A DNA stretch of 45,461 bases, from assembly GCA_902579985.1 (NCBI GenBank), contig CACHIV010000009.1:1-45461 (forward strand), written 5' to 3'. This document shows positions 8,267 to 19,803 of the stretch, in pieces. The translations under genes were made by a program, and so were the position numbers. The stretch's first letter is position 1, and each line of letters opens with the position of its first letter. The notes under the pieces are model-generated. The model was not told where the DNA came from and ran no database searches. It saw only the letters and a list, made by a program, of their open reading frames with translations. Source of the DNA: an uncultured Pelagibacteraceae bacterium (GTDB lineage: Bacteria; Pseudomonadota; Alphaproteobacteria; Pelagibacterales; Pelagibacteraceae).

Positions 8267-8617
8267 ATGCATAAAATTTCAGATTTAAAAAAAACTATTT
8301 TAAATACTCTAGACAAAAATAAAGCCTTAAATGTAGTAAGTATTGATCTTTCGAATAAAAGTTCAATTGCTGACTATATGATCATAGCAAGTGGCACATC
8401 ATCAAGACATATTCAATCTCTGTCAGAACAAGTTTTAGAAAAATTTAAAAATAGTGGAATAAAAAATTGTAAAATTGAAGGCTCAGATAGTAATGAATGG
8501 AAACTAATTGATGGTATAGATTTAATTGTTCATATATTTAACCCTGAAAAAAGACAATTTTATGAACTTGAAAAGATATGGTCTGAAATGATACCTAAGG
8601 AAAAAGTAATTATATAA
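8267..8617 (+). CDS. rsfS: Ribosomal silencing factor RsfS
   Basis: Binds ribosomal protein L14 and blocks joining of the subunits when nutrients are short. The 116-residue length is standard. Motifs include SIADYMIIASGTSSRHIQSL, EGSDSNEWKLID and DLIVHIFNPEKRQFYELEKIW, diagnostic of the RsfS/DUF143 family. It follows nadD, the usual order in proteobacteria. The rRNA methyltransferase gene rlmH that commonly comes next is absent, and ctpA begins 2 bp after the stop. Confidence 0.95.
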   Translation: MHKISDLKKTILNTLDKNKALNVVSIDLSNKSSIADYMIIASGTSSRHIQSLSEQVLEKFKNSGIKNCKIEGSDSNEWKLIDGIDLIVHIFNPEKRQFYELEKIWSEMIPKEKVII

Positions 8618-8619
8618 TT

Positions 8620-9753
8620 ATGACAAAAAAAATATTAATTTTTTCTTTAATTTTTGTATTATTTTCCCAAAAAGTCTTTTCTGATAATAGTGATATCTAT
8701 AAAAAAATAGATGTATTCGGTGAAGTTCTAGAAAAAATTAATAGAGAATATGTAGATGAAGTAAACCCATCTGAAAGTATGGATGCTGCTATTAATGGTT
8801 TGCTTCAATCTCTAGATCCATATTCTGGTTATATGACTCCCGAAAGTTTTAAAGGCATGAAAACCGAAACTAGTGGTGAGTTTGGCGGACTTGGAATTGA
8901 AGTTAGTATGGAATCAGGTGTAGTAAAAGTCATTTCTCCAATTGATAATACACCAGCTTCAAAAGCAGGAATAAAAGCTGGAGATTATATTGTGAAAATT
9001 AATGATATACAGGTTCAAGGAAAATCATTGATGGAAGCGGTAGATCTAATGAGAGGCCCTATTGGGTCTAGTATTGAGATAACTGTAAGAAGAAGTGGAG
9101 TTAAAAAAGCTCTAATTTTTGAAATTACAAGAGAGATTATTCAAGTACAATCTGTCAAATCTGAACTTATTGATAAAAATATTGGTTATATTAGACTAAC
9201 TTCCTTTAATGAAAATAGTAGCGAACAAATTAAAGAAAGAATTATAAAGCTAAATAAAAATAAAAATTTAAAAGGATATATTTTAGATTTAAGAAATAAT
9301 CCTGGAGGTTTACTTTCTCAAGCCATCAAAATTTCAGATTTTTTTCTAGAAAATGGTGAAATTGTATCTACTAAAAGTCGACAAATTACAGAGAATAGAA
9401 AATGGTTTGCTAAAAAAGGAGATATAACTAATGGTAAAACATTAATTGTACTTATCAATTATGGATCAGCTTCCGCATCTGAAATAGTTGCTGGAGCATT
9501 AAAAGATCATAAAAGAGCAATTATAGTTGGAGAAAACAGTTATGGAAAAGGTTCAGTTCAATCAATTATTCCATTAAAAAATAAAGGTGCTATTAGATTA
9601 ACAATCGCTAAATATTATCTTCCTTCAGGAAAATCTATTTCTGAAGTTGGTGTTACTCCAGATATAGAAATTTCGGAATCTACAGAAGATTTTAAATTTA
9701 ACTCTGCTACTGACAATCAATTAAATTTTGCGTTAAAACTACTTAACGGGTAA
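8620..9753 (+). CDS. ctpA: Carboxy-terminal processing protease, S41 family, exported
   Basis: Periplasmic serine protease that trims or degrades proteins from the C terminus. An N-terminal signal peptide (hydrophobic ILIFSLIFVLFSQKVFS, cleavage near residue 21) is followed by the S41 N-terminal region. Next come a PDZ domain near residues 85-160 (GGLGIEV, SPIDNTPASKAGIKAGD) and the catalytic domain. By comparison with E. coli Prc, the Ser/Lys dyad would be Ser285 in GSASASE and Lys310 in SYGKGSVQ; their 25-residue spacing is conserved. At 377 residues it is a short CtpA type rather than Prc-sized. rppH follows 10 bp later. Confidence 0.94.
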   Translation: MTKKILIFSLIFVLFSQKVFSDNSDIYKKIDVFGEVLEKINREYVDEVNPSESMDAAINGLLQSLDPYSGYMTPESFKGMKTETSGEFGGLGIEVSMESGVVKVISPIDNTPASKAGIKAGDYIVKINDIQVQGKSLMEAVDLMRGPIGSSIEITVRRSGVKKALIFEITREIIQVQSVKSELIDKNIGYIRLTSFNENSSEQIKERIIKLNKNKNLKGYILDLRNNPGGLLSQAIKISDFFLENGEIVSTKSRQITENRKWFAKKGDITNGKTLIVLINYGSASASEIVAGALKDHKRAIIVGENSYGKGSVQSIIPLKNKGAIRLTIAKYYLPSGKSISEVGVTPDIEISESTEDFKFNSATDNQLNFALKLLNG

Positions 9754-9763
9754 ATTTGATATA

Positions 9764-10231
9764 ATGATTAAAAATTTACCTCTTAGAAGTGGTGTAGGAA
9801 TTGTATTATTAAATAAAAATAACAAAGTTTTTGTTGCAAAAAGAATAGATAATCAAAAAAATTTTTGGCAGATGCCTCAGGGTGGTGTTGATAGTGGTGA
9901 AAATTATTTAAATGCAGCTTATAGGGAGTTAGAAGAGGAAACTAGCATTAAAAATGTCAAACTTATGAAAGAACTTAATGGACTATTTTCTTATGAGCTA
10001 CCTAAAAATTTATTAGGAATTATTTGGAAGGGTAAGTACAGAGGTCAAAAACTAAAATGGTTTGTAATGAGATTTTTAGGAAATGATGATGAAATAAATA
10101 TTAGGACGAAAAATCCTGAATTTTGTGAGTGGAAATGGATTGAATTAGAAAATATAACTGACTTAGTAGTTGATTTTAAATTACAAGTATATGAGGAAGT
10201 TAAAAAAAAAGTAAAAAAAATAATTGATTAG
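9764..10231 (+). CDS. rppH: RNA pyrophosphohydrolase (Nudix)
   Basis: Removes pyrophosphate from 5'-triphosphate RNA and so starts RNase E-type decay; also described as a dinucleoside polyphosphate hydrolase. The 155-residue protein has YRELEEETSI and MPQGGVDSGE, giving a Nudix box at residues 40-62 in which the usual glycine near the end is serine (EETSI). RSGVGIVLLNKNNKVFVAKR at the N terminus and FWQMPQGG are typical of RppH. Its TAG stop overlaps the stop codon of the convergent atpC by 4 bp. Confidence 0.93.
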   Translation: MIKNLPLRSGVGIVLLNKNNKVFVAKRIDNQKNFWQMPQGGVDSGENYLNAAYRELEEETSIKNVKLMKELNGLFSYELPKNLLGIIWKGKYRGQKLKWFVMRFLGNDDEINIRTKNPEFCEWKWIELENITDLVVDFKLQVYEEVKKKVKKIID

Positions 10232-10619
10232 TTAATTCTTTTTAAAAAATCAATTTTTTGATCAACTAAAAATTTATTTTGATCTGTAATTTCTGCATTT
10301 TGAGTAAATTCTTCCGCATTTTTTAATAATTCATCAACTTTTTTTTTATCCATATCTTTAATATTAGAAATAAAGCTGGTTAAGATCGAAAGATTATTGT
10401 TCTTAAATTCTATAATTCCATCTTCAACATAATAATTTTCTTCTCCAGATTTAGATATGATCTTGATAGCTCCAGGCTTTAAAAATGAAATAATAGATAT
10501 ATGATCTTTTAAAATCCCTATTTCTCCTTCAAAAGCTGGGACAACTACTTCAGTAACATCTTCTTTTGAAAGAAATGATTTTTCAGGATTTACTATTTCT
10601 AATTTAAACTCTTCGCTCA

Positions 10620-10620
<1 letters not shown>
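10228..10620 (-). CDS. atpC: ATP synthase F1 subunit epsilon
   Basis: Epsilon subunit of the F1 rotor stalk, involved in coupling and in inhibiting ATP hydrolysis. It has 130 residues with the N-terminal beta-sandwich (VPAFEGEIGILKDHISIISFLKPGAI, YYVEDGIIEF) and a short C-terminal helical part. It is the last atp gene, and its ATG overlaps the atpD stop by one base (TAATG). Its TAA overlaps the rppH stop from the other strand, leaving no room for a conventional terminator. Confidence 0.95.
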
Positions 10621-12916
<2,296 letters not shown>

Positions 12917-12919
12917 ATT

Positions 12920-14455
12920 TTATGAATTAAAATTTTTTTTAAGTTCGGTTATTAGTTCTATTAATGTTTTTTCAGTGTCTTCATCAAGTTTTCCTGAACT
13001 TGTAATAGACTCAAATATTTCTGGTTTATCTGATTTACATTTGTCTAAAATTTGAGTCTCAAATTTTGCAATATCTTTCAACTCTACATCATCTAAATAT
13101 CCCTTAACTCCACAAAATACGGAAATTACTTGTTGAGCAACAGTCATAGGGGAATATTGTTTTTGTTTTAAAAGTTCAGTTAATTTAGAGCCTCTATTTA
13201 ATAGTTGTTGTGTAGAAGCATCTAGATCCGATCCAAATTGGGCGAAAGCAGCCATTTCTCTATATTGTGCTAACTCTAGTTTCATAGATCCAGAAACTTT
13301 TTTCATCGCTTTTGTTTGAGCAGAAGATCCAACTCTAGAAACTGATAATCCCACATTAATTGCTGGTCTAATTCCTTGATTAAATAACTCTGTTTCAAGA
13401 AATATTTGACCATCAGTAATAGATATTACATTAGTTGGAATAAAAGCCGAAACATCACCACCTTGTGTCTCAATGATTGGTAAAGCTGTCAACGAACCTC
13501 CGCCATGCTCATCACTCAGCTTAGCTGCTCTTTCTAACAATCTACTATGTAAGTAAAATACATCTCCCGGATAAGCTTCTCTCCCTGGAGGCCTTCTTAA
13601 AAGAAGTGACATTTGTCTATAAGCAACTGCTTGTTTAGATAAATCATCATATATAATCAAAGCATGCATTCCATTGTCTCTAAAGTATTCTCCCATCGCA
13701 CATCCTGTATATGGAGCTAAAAATTGAAGTGGTGCCGCATCTGATGCTGTAGCAGCTACAATAGTTGTGTATTCCATTGCACCCGACTCTTCCAGAGTTT
13801 TTTGAATTTGTCTAACAGTAGATCTTTTTTGTCCAATAGCTACATAAATACAATAAAGTTTTTGTTTTTCATCATCTGTTTCGTTTATTTTTTTTTGATT
13901 AATTATTGCATCGATAGCAACTGCAGTTTTTCCTGTTTGTCTATCACCAATAATCAATTCCCGTTGACCTCTTCCTATTGGAACAAGACTATCAATAGAT
14001 TTTAGTCCTGTTTGCATTGGTTCACTAACCGATTGTCTAGGAATGATTCCGGGAGCTTTTACTTCAACTCTACTTTTTTTAATATTTTTATCTAATGCAC
14101 CTTTTCCATCAATAGGATTCCCTAAACCATCTACTACCCTACCTAATAATTCTTTACCAACAGGTGTATCTACAATAGCTCCTGTCCTTTTAACAGTATC
14201 TCCTTCTTTAATTGCTCTATCGTCTCCAAAAATTACAACACCAACATTTTCACTTTCTAGGTTAAGTGCCATACCTTTTGATCCATCTGAAAATTCTACC
14301 ATTTCTCCAGCCTGAACATTATCCAAACCATATATTCTAGCAATACCATCACCAACAGATAAAACTTGGCCTACTTCAGTTACTTCTACCTTGTCACCAA
14401 ACTTCTTAATTTGCTCTTTTAATATTTTTGTTACTTCTGAAGGATTTATTTCCAT
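12920..14455 (-). CDS. atpA: ATP synthase F1 subunit alpha
   Basis: Non-catalytic nucleotide-binding subunit of F1. It has 511 residues with P loop [64 protein letters not shown] core and the alpha signature [14 protein letters not shown]. The adjacent atpH stop and atpA start leave no gap (atpH ends at 14456, atpA starts at 14455). Confidence 0.98.
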   Translation of the reverse strand: MEINPSEVTKILKEQIKKFGDKVEVTEVGQVLSVGDGIARIYGLDNVQAGEMVEFSDGSKGMALNLESENVGVVIFGDDRAIKEGDTVKRTGAIVDTPVGKELLGRVVDGLGNPIDGKGALDKNIKKSRVEVKAPGIIPRQSVSEPMQTGLKSIDSLVPIGRGQRELIIGDRQTGKTAVAIDAIINQKKINETDDEKQKLYCIYVAIGQKRSTVRQIQKTLEESGAMEYTTIVAATASDAAPLQFLAPYTGCAMGEYFRDNGMHALIIYDDLSKQAVAYRQMSLLLRRPPGREAYPGDVFYLHSRLLERAAKLSDEHGGGSLTALPIIETQGGDVSAFIPTNVISITDGQIFLETELFNQGIRPAINVGLSVSRVGSSAQTKAMKKVSGSMKLELAQYREMAAFAQFGSDLDASTQQLLNRGSKLTELLKQKQYSPMTVAQQVISVFCGVKGYLDDVELKDIAKFETQILDKCKSDKPEIFESITSSGKLDEDTEKTLIELITELKKNFNS

Positions 14456-15013
14456 TTAGACCTTTATCATTTTGTTTTCTATTTTTTGTAATTTACCTTT
14501 AATAGAAGTATCTACCATTGTACTTCCAACTTGCACAATTAAACCTCCAATCAAACTGGGATCATTTTTATAATTTAGTTTGATTTTTGAGCTAAAATTT
14601 TTACTTAAATCATTTTTAATATCATTTATTTCATTTTCTGTAAGTTCTTTTGCTGCTGTTAACTCTGCTTTAATTTCACCTCTTTTTTTTGAACAGGTTT
14701 CTAAAAAGTCTTTCAATATTTTTTCAACATAAAAAAATCTTCTTTTCACAACTAAAAAACATAAAAACTTATTTAACAACTGGCTTATTTTATAATGTTT
14801 TGAAATTTCATTTAATGCTTTAAGTAAGTCTTCTTGAATATTTGTTGGATCTTTAATCAAAGCTTTAAAATCTTCTGAAGTTTCAATTATATTTATAATT
14901 GATAAAGTATGATTTTCTACTTCGGATAATACATCATTCTCTAAGGCTAGTTCATAAAGTGCGAGAGAATATCTTCCTGCAGATGTTTCTGAAAAACCTT
15001 TATTTTTAGTCAC
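14456..15013 (-). CDS. atpH: ATP synthase F1 subunit delta
   Basis: Peripheral stalk subunit that links F1 to the membrane sector. The 185-residue protein has the N-terminal SAGRYSLALYELALE and the C-terminal DPSLIGGLIVQVGSTMVDTSIKGKL, the family signature. Translation starts at a GTG (15011-15013), preceded by AGGA about 6 nt upstream, a clear ribosome-binding site for this genome. It is the first gene of the F1 operon. The F0 genes (atpI, B, E, F) are not here, in line with their separate location in alphaproteobacteria. Confidence 0.95.
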   Translation of the reverse strand: MTKNKGFSETSAGRYSLALYELALENDVLSEVENHTLSIINIIETSEDFKALIKDPTNIQEDLLKALNEISKHYKISQLLNKFLCFLVVKRRFFYVEKILKDFLETCSKKRGEIKAELTAAKELTENEINDIKNDLSKNFSSKIKLNYKNDPSLIGGLIVQVGSTMVDTSIKGKLQKIENKMIKV

Positions 15014-15058
15014 TTTATGTCCTTATAAATAAATGAAGTTTTATTAAAAATTCTGTCC

Positions 15059-15087
15059 TAATTAACATATGGCTCTAGTCTCTTCAA
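15059..15087 (-). promoter_or_regulatory. Weak candidate promoter for the atp F1 operon
   Basis: In the 109-bp gap between priA and atpH the minus strand has TTGAAG (15082-15087) and TAATTA (15059-15064) with 17-bp spacing, leaving a leader of about 40 nt before the GTG. The match is partial. Readthrough from priA is also possible. Confidence 0.28.
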
Positions 15088-15122
15088 GTAACACATTGTC
15101 TAAAAGTGTTATTTTTTTAGTA

Positions 15123-17078
15123 TTAATTGAAATTTATTGGATCTACATCAACTGTTAGTTTCATTCCAGCAGATAATTTGAATTTTTGAATATTTTTTTG
15201 TAATGAATTTTGAACTTTTAAGGACTTAGCAGCTCTTATTAAAAGTCTAAATCTATATTTCTTTTTTAATCTAAATATAGGAGCATTAACAGGACCTAAA
15301 ATTTTTCCCTCCAAAGAATTTTTGATAAAATCTTTAAACCTATAAGCTTCTTTTTCAAGTTTTTTTTCATTAGTTCCTGTAATTAATAAAGCTATAAACC
15401 TTTGAAAAGGTGGAAGATTATTTTTACGTCTAATTTCAAGTTCTTTATCTAAAAAAATATTTGGATCCTTATTAGTAATATCAAAAATCATTTGAGTATT
15501 TGGATTATAAGTTTGAAAATAAACTGTCGCTGGTTTGCCTGTTCTTCCAGCTCTTCCTGAAAGTTGATGATATAATTGAAGATTTTTTTCTGTTCCTCTT
15601 AAGTCGTGTCCTTGTGATGATAAATCAATGTCAACAACAACAATACAATTTAAATTTGGAAAATGAAAACCTTTGGAGATTAACTGTGTACCAATTAAAA
15701 TTGAAATTTTATTATCAATAATATTTTTTAATATATCTGATGAACTTTTTTTATTCATAGTATCACTTGAAAAAATTACTATTTTTTTTGTGGGAAAATT
15801 TTTTTTTACCTCTTCTGCAATTCTTTCCACACCTGGACCACTAAAAATAAAATCACATTTTCCTTTTTTTGAACAATTTCTACTTAATAAAGCTTTATAA
15901 CCACAATAATGACATAACAAATTTTGTTTATTCTTGTGATATACTAAATTTACCGAACAATTTGGACATGAGTAAGCACTGAAACATTTTTTACATAAAA
16001 CATTTGGTGAAAATCCTCTTCTATTTAAGAAAAATAAAATTTGATCTCCTTTTTTAAGATGAAAATTTACTTTTTTTATCATCTCTTTTGATATCCAAGA
16101 TTTTTTTTCTAACTTAATTTTATTTAAATTAATTATTTCATAATTAGGGAGTGATGCATTCAAATATCTTTGATCTAATTTTGATAAACTATATTTACCT
16201 TTTTTAATATTATTATAAGTTTCAATAGATGGGACAGATGTTATTAAATTTACCGGAATATTTTCAAAATAAGCTCTCGATATTGCCATATCCCTAGCAT
16301 TATAAATTACTCCCTCATCTTGTTTGTAAGATTGATCATGTTCTTCATCAACTATAATTATTCCTAAATTTTTAAATGGAAGAAATAGTGATGATCTAGC
16401 TCCGATAACAACCTTAATTTTATTATTTACGACACCATTCCAAATTATTTCTTTATTTTTTTTAGTAATCCCGGAATGCCAAACTGCTGGCTCAAATCCA
16501 AAAAATTCTATAAATTTAGCCTGAAATTGTCCTGTCAAACCAATTTCTGGTAATAAAACAAGACCTTGGAAACCTTTATTCAACAGTTCTCTCAAAGCCT
16601 CAAAATACACTATAGTTTTTCCTGATCCTGTAGTTCCTTGTAAAACGTGGACTCTGAAATTTTGATTAAATTTATTCATTTTTTTAAAACAAACTTTTTG
16701 ATCTTTTGTAAGTTCTATTTTTTTTTCTATTTTAGTAGTTTTATATTGATCTAAATTCTCAATTGGAACTTTTTCAATTGCTTTATTACTAAGTAATAAC
16801 AATTTTAAAGCCATTCCTTTAGGAATAATGTTATATTCAGAAAACCAGTTCAAAAACTTAATAGTATTTTTCTTTAAAGAAGGAATATCTAATTTCTTAA
16901 AAACTTTTTTGATTATAAAGTTCTTATTTGTTTTTTTTTCAAAATCATCCCAAACTACTCCTATAACTTGTTTTTTTCCAAATGGTACAAGCACATAATC
17001 ACCTTCATTAAGTTTCAAATCAGAATTATAAGTAAAGGGATGATTAAAGATATTTGGTATAAGAATCGGTACTTTCAT
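15123..17078 (-). CDS. priA: Primosomal protein PriA, replication restart helicase
   Basis: Superfamily 2 helicase that reloads the replisome at stalled forks. The Walker A motif GTTGSGKT is at 148-155, followed by LLPEIGLT, the DEEH box (IIVDEEHDQSYKQ) and QILFFLNRRGF. Eight cysteines form two zinc sites (CKKC, CPNC, CHYC and a final C-x6-C pair). ILIGTQLISKGFHFPNL and YHQLSGRAGR are motifs V and VI. At 651 residues it is somewhat shorter than the 700-730 of E. coli-type PriA, mostly in the N-terminal DNA-binding region. It lies 22 bp after lpd, so it may share the TCA transcript. Confidence 0.95.
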   Translation of the reverse strand: MKVPILIPNIFNHPFTYNSDLKLNEGDYVLVPFGKKQVIGVVWDDFEKKTNKNFIIKKVFKKLDIPSLKKNTIKFLNWFSEYNIIPKGMALKLLLLSNKAIEKVPIENLDQYKTTKIEKKIELTKDQKVCFKKMNKFNQNFRVHVLQGTTGSGKTIVYFEALRELLNKGFQGLVLLPEIGLTGQFQAKFIEFFGFEPAVWHSGITKKNKEIIWNGVVNNKIKVVIGARSSLFLPFKNLGIIIVDEEHDQSYKQDEGVIYNARDMAISRAYFENIPVNLITSVPSIETYNNIKKGKYSLSKLDQRYLNASLPNYEIINLNKIKLEKKSWISKEMIKKVNFHLKKGDQILFFLNRRGFSPNVLCKKCFSAYSCPNCSVNLVYHKNKQNLLCHYCGYKALLSRNCSKKGKCDFIFSGPGVERIAEEVKKNFPTKKIVIFSSDTMNKKSSSDILKNIIDNKISILIGTQLISKGFHFPNLNCIVVVDIDLSSQGHDLRGTEKNLQLYHQLSGRAGRTGKPATVYFQTYNPNTQMIFDITNKDPNIFLDKELEIRRKNNLPPFQRFIALLITGTNEKKLEKEAYRFKDFIKNSLEGKILGPVNAPIFRLKKKYRFRLLIRAAKSLKVQNSLQKNIQKFKLSAGMKLTVDVDPINFN

Positions 17079-17100
17079 ATTTTTATATTATGAAAATATC

Positions 17101-18501
17101 TTAAGAGTGTATTGCTCTTTTATCTACTGATAAAGCTGCTTCTTTTACTGCTTCAGAGAATGTTGGATGTGCATGACAAGTTCTGGCTATATCTTCAGCG
17201 CTTGCTCCAAACTCCATAGCTACTCCAATTTCAGCAATTAATTCACCTGCGTGTGGACCTATAATATGTGCTCCTAAAACCCTATCTGTTATTTCTTCAG
17301 CTAAAATTTTTACAAAACCATCAGCTTCTTCAATAGCTTTTGCTCTTGAGTTTGCCATGAATGTAAATTTACCAATTTTATATTTTATATTTGCTTTCTT
17401 TAGTTGCTCCTCAGTTTTACCAATAGATGCAACTTCAGGTGTAGTATAAATAACACCTGGAATAGTATCATAATTGACATGACCAGATTGACCAGCAATA
17501 TTTTCTGCGACAGCAATACCTTCATCTTCCGCTTTATGAGCTAACATTGGTCCTTTGATTACATCACCAATAGCATAAATATTTTTTATATTAGTTTGAA
17601 AGCTTTTATCTGTTTTGATTCTTTGTTTTTGATCACATTCTACACCAACTAAATCTAGATTTAAATTTTTAGTATTTGGTTTTCTTCCAACAGATATCAA
17701 AACAACATCACAGTCAAAGTTTAATTTTTTTCCATCTTTATCAGAAGTAGAAACTATTGCAACTTTAGAACTTTTTTTAATTTTTTCGACTTTAGTTTGC
17801 AAATGAAAATTAATTCCTTGTTTTTTTAAAATTTTCATAAATTCTTTTGATACTTCAATATCCATACCAGGAGTAATATTTTCTAAAAACTCGATAACAT
17901 GAACCTCTGCACCTAATTTAGACCAAACAGACCCCATCTCTAAACCTATGTAGCCACCTCCAACTATAACCATTTTTTTTGGAACTTTTTTTAAATTTAA
18001 AGCTCCTGTAGATGAAACAATTATTTCTTCATCAAATTTAATTCCAGGCAATGAAGCTGGCTCAGAACCAGTGCTAATTACTGTTTTTTCAGTTTCTATA
18101 ATTATTTCTTTTTTTTTTTCGTCTAAAATAGAGATTTTATTTGCTGATTTAAAGCTTCCTGTTCCTTTAAAGTAAGTGACATTATTTTTTTTAAATAAAA
18201 ACTCTACTCCTTTAGTTAAAACTGTAACTGCTTTATCTTTATTTTGCATCATTTTATCTAAATTTAGTTTTACTTCACCAATTTCAATTCCAATTTTAGA
18301 AAGATTTTTAGCTTTATGAAAATTTTCAGAATTATTTAATAAATTTTTTGATGGTATGCATCCAACATTTAAACAAGTTCCACCTAATGTTCCTCTAGAC
18401 TCTATACAAGCAGTCTTTAAACCTAATTGTGCTAATCTAATAGCACATACATATCCTCCTGGACCTCCACCAATAACAACAACTTGAAATTTTTCTGACA
18501 T
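17101..18501 (-). CDS. lpd: Dihydrolipoamide dehydrogenase (E3)
   Basis: FAD flavoprotein that reoxidises dihydrolipoyl groups of 2-oxoacid dehydrogenase complexes, giving NADH. The FAD motif GGGPGGYVCA is at the N terminus, with the redox cysteines Cys43 and Cys48 in GGTCLNVGCIPSK. NAD motif GGGYIGLEMGSVW, YAIGDVIKGPMLAHKAEDEG and the catalytic HPTFSE (His445, Glu450) follow. It is 466 residues, normal for E3. It directly abuts sucB (stop TAA then ATG), so it probably serves the 2-oxoglutarate complex. Confidence 0.97.
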   Translation of the reverse strand: MSEKFQVVVIGGGPGGYVCAIRLAQLGLKTACIESRGTLGGTCLNVGCIPSKNLLNNSENFHKAKNLSKIGIEIGEVKLNLDKMMQNKDKAVTVLTKGVEFLFKKNNVTYFKGTGSFKSANKISILDEKKKEIIIETEKTVISTGSEPASLPGIKFDEEIIVSSTGALNLKKVPKKMVIVGGGYIGLEMGSVWSKLGAEVHVIEFLENITPGMDIEVSKEFMKILKKQGINFHLQTKVEKIKKSSKVAIVSTSDKDGKKLNFDCDVVLISVGRKPNTKNLNLDLVGVECDQKQRIKTDKSFQTNIKNIYAIGDVIKGPMLAHKAEDEGIAVAENIAGQSGHVNYDTIPGVIYTTPEVASIGKTEEQLKKANIKYKIGKFTFMANSRAKAIEEADGFVKILAEEITDRVLGAHIIGPHAGELIAEIGVAMEFGASAEDIARTCHAHPTFSEAVKEAALSVDKRAIHS

Positions 18502-19803
18502 TTAAATATTTAAAAATAATCTTCTTGGATCTTCTAGATTCTCTTTAACCATTTTTAAAAAAGAAACTGATTCTTTTCCATCAATTATTCTATGATCATA
18601 AGATAATGCAAGATACATAATTGGCCTAATCTTAATTTCACCATTTATTACCATTGGTCTTTCAACGATATTATGCATACCCAATACTCCAGATTGCGGT
18701 AAATTTAATATAGGAGTTGAAAGCATTGAACCATAAATTCCTCCATTGCTAATAGTAAAAGTTCCACCTTGAAGATCTTCAATTGTTAATTTTCCCTCTT
18801 TTGCTTTTTCAGAAATTTTCTTAATATTTTTTTCTATATCTGCAAATGATAATTCATCTGAATCTCTTAAAACTGGAACAACTAATCCTTTATCTGTCCC
18901 GACTGCAAAACCTATATTATAATAATTCTTATAAACTATTTCATCACCTTCAATTTCTGCATTAATAGTTGGAAATATTTTTAAAGCAGAAACACATGCT
19001 TTTACAAAAAATGACATGAATCCTAGTTTAACTCCATATCTATTTTGAAAATCTTCTTGGTTTTCTTTTCTCATTTCTACTATACTTGTCATATCAACTT
19101 CATTGAATGTTGTTAATAATGCAGCATTTTCTTGAGCTTGTTTTAATCTTTTTGCAATCGTTTGTCTTAATCTAGACATCTTAATTCTTTCTTCTTGTCC
19201 ATATTTAATTTTTCTCTCTGATGGGGGTGGGTTTGCTCCCATCATTCCAATCAAATCTCCTTTAAGTATTCTACCCTCTTTTCCAGAACCTTTAATTTTT
19301 TCTATATCAATTTTATTTTCAGTAATTATTTTTCTGACAGCAGGAGAAAGACTCTGAGTATTTTTTAAAACTAATTTATTTTCTTTTACTTCCTTTGTTA
19401 GTACTAAGGGTTTTTCTTTTTCAGATTTTTCTTCAAAAATTTTTGGTTCTTTTTCTTCGGTCGTATTTGGTTCTTTTTCTTCAGTCGTAGGTTTAATAAT
19501 AGCCTCTTCAATTTTTTTAGTTTCAGTTTTTTTAACAGCTTTTTTATCTGACGTCTGATTAGATCCATTTTTACTAATAGAACCAAGTAAAGCCCCTACC
19601 TCTACTGTTTCTCCATCTTTTGAATTTATTTCTGATAAAACTCCGTCTATAGGTGAGGGTACTTCTAAATTTACTTTATCTGTTTCTAGCTCCACTATTG
19701 CTTCGTCAGCTTCTACTATATCACCTTTATTTTTGAGCCATTTTGAAACAGTTGCTTCTGTGATGCTCTCTCCTAAAGCAGGTACTATAATTTTTTCATT
19801 CAT
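18502..19803 (-). CDS. sucB: Dihydrolipoamide succinyltransferase, E2 of 2-oxoglutarate dehydrogenase
   Basis: Core E2 subunit that moves the succinyl group from lipoate to CoA. One lipoyl domain carries the lipoylated Lys43 in [14 protein letters not shown] charged EEK/EKEP linker (about residues 85-150) is followed by the E3-binding domain ([20 protein letters not shown]) and the catalytic domain ending with [11 protein letters not shown] (His404, Asp408). Length 433. The linker DNA holds a 24-bp tandem duplication. Its start overlaps the end of sucA by 8 bp. Confidence 0.97.
   Translation of the reverse strand: MNEKIIVPALGESITEATVSKWLKNKGDIVEADEAIVELETDKVNLEVPSPIDGVLSEINSKDGETVEVGALLGSISKNGSNQTSDKKAVKKTETKKIEEAIIKPTTEEKEPNTTEEKEPKIFEEKSEKEKPLVLTKEVKENKLVLKNTQSLSPAVRKIITENKIDIEKIKGSGKEGRILKGDLIGMMGANPPPSERKIKYGQEERIKMSRLRQTIAKRLKQAQENAALLTTFNEVDMTSIVEMRKENQEDFQNRYGVKLGFMSFFVKACVSALKIFPTINAEIEGDEIVYKNYYNIGFAVGTDKGLVVPVLRDSDELSFADIEKNIKKISEKAKEGKLTIEDLQGGTFTISNGGIYGSMLSTPILNLPQSGVLGMHNIVERPMVINGEIKIRPIMYLALSYDHRIIDGKESVSFLKMVKENLEDPRRLFLNI
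19445..19492. repeat. Two-copy 24-bp tandem repeat in the SucB linker
   Basis: Units 19445-19468 and 19469-19492 match at 21 of 24 positions. On the coding (minus) strand they encode two near-copies of TTEEKEPN. Because 24 is a multiple of three the frame is kept, and the repeat only lengthens the flexible hinge between the lipoyl and E3-binding domains. Confidence 0.7.

Noticed and set aside
15090..15120. Hairpin AACAC/GTGTT followed by ATTTTTTTAG between priA and atpH.
   Set aside because: The T-tract is on the plus strand, whereas both flanking genes are on the minus strand. For priA transcripts it has the wrong polarity, and no plus-strand gene needs it.
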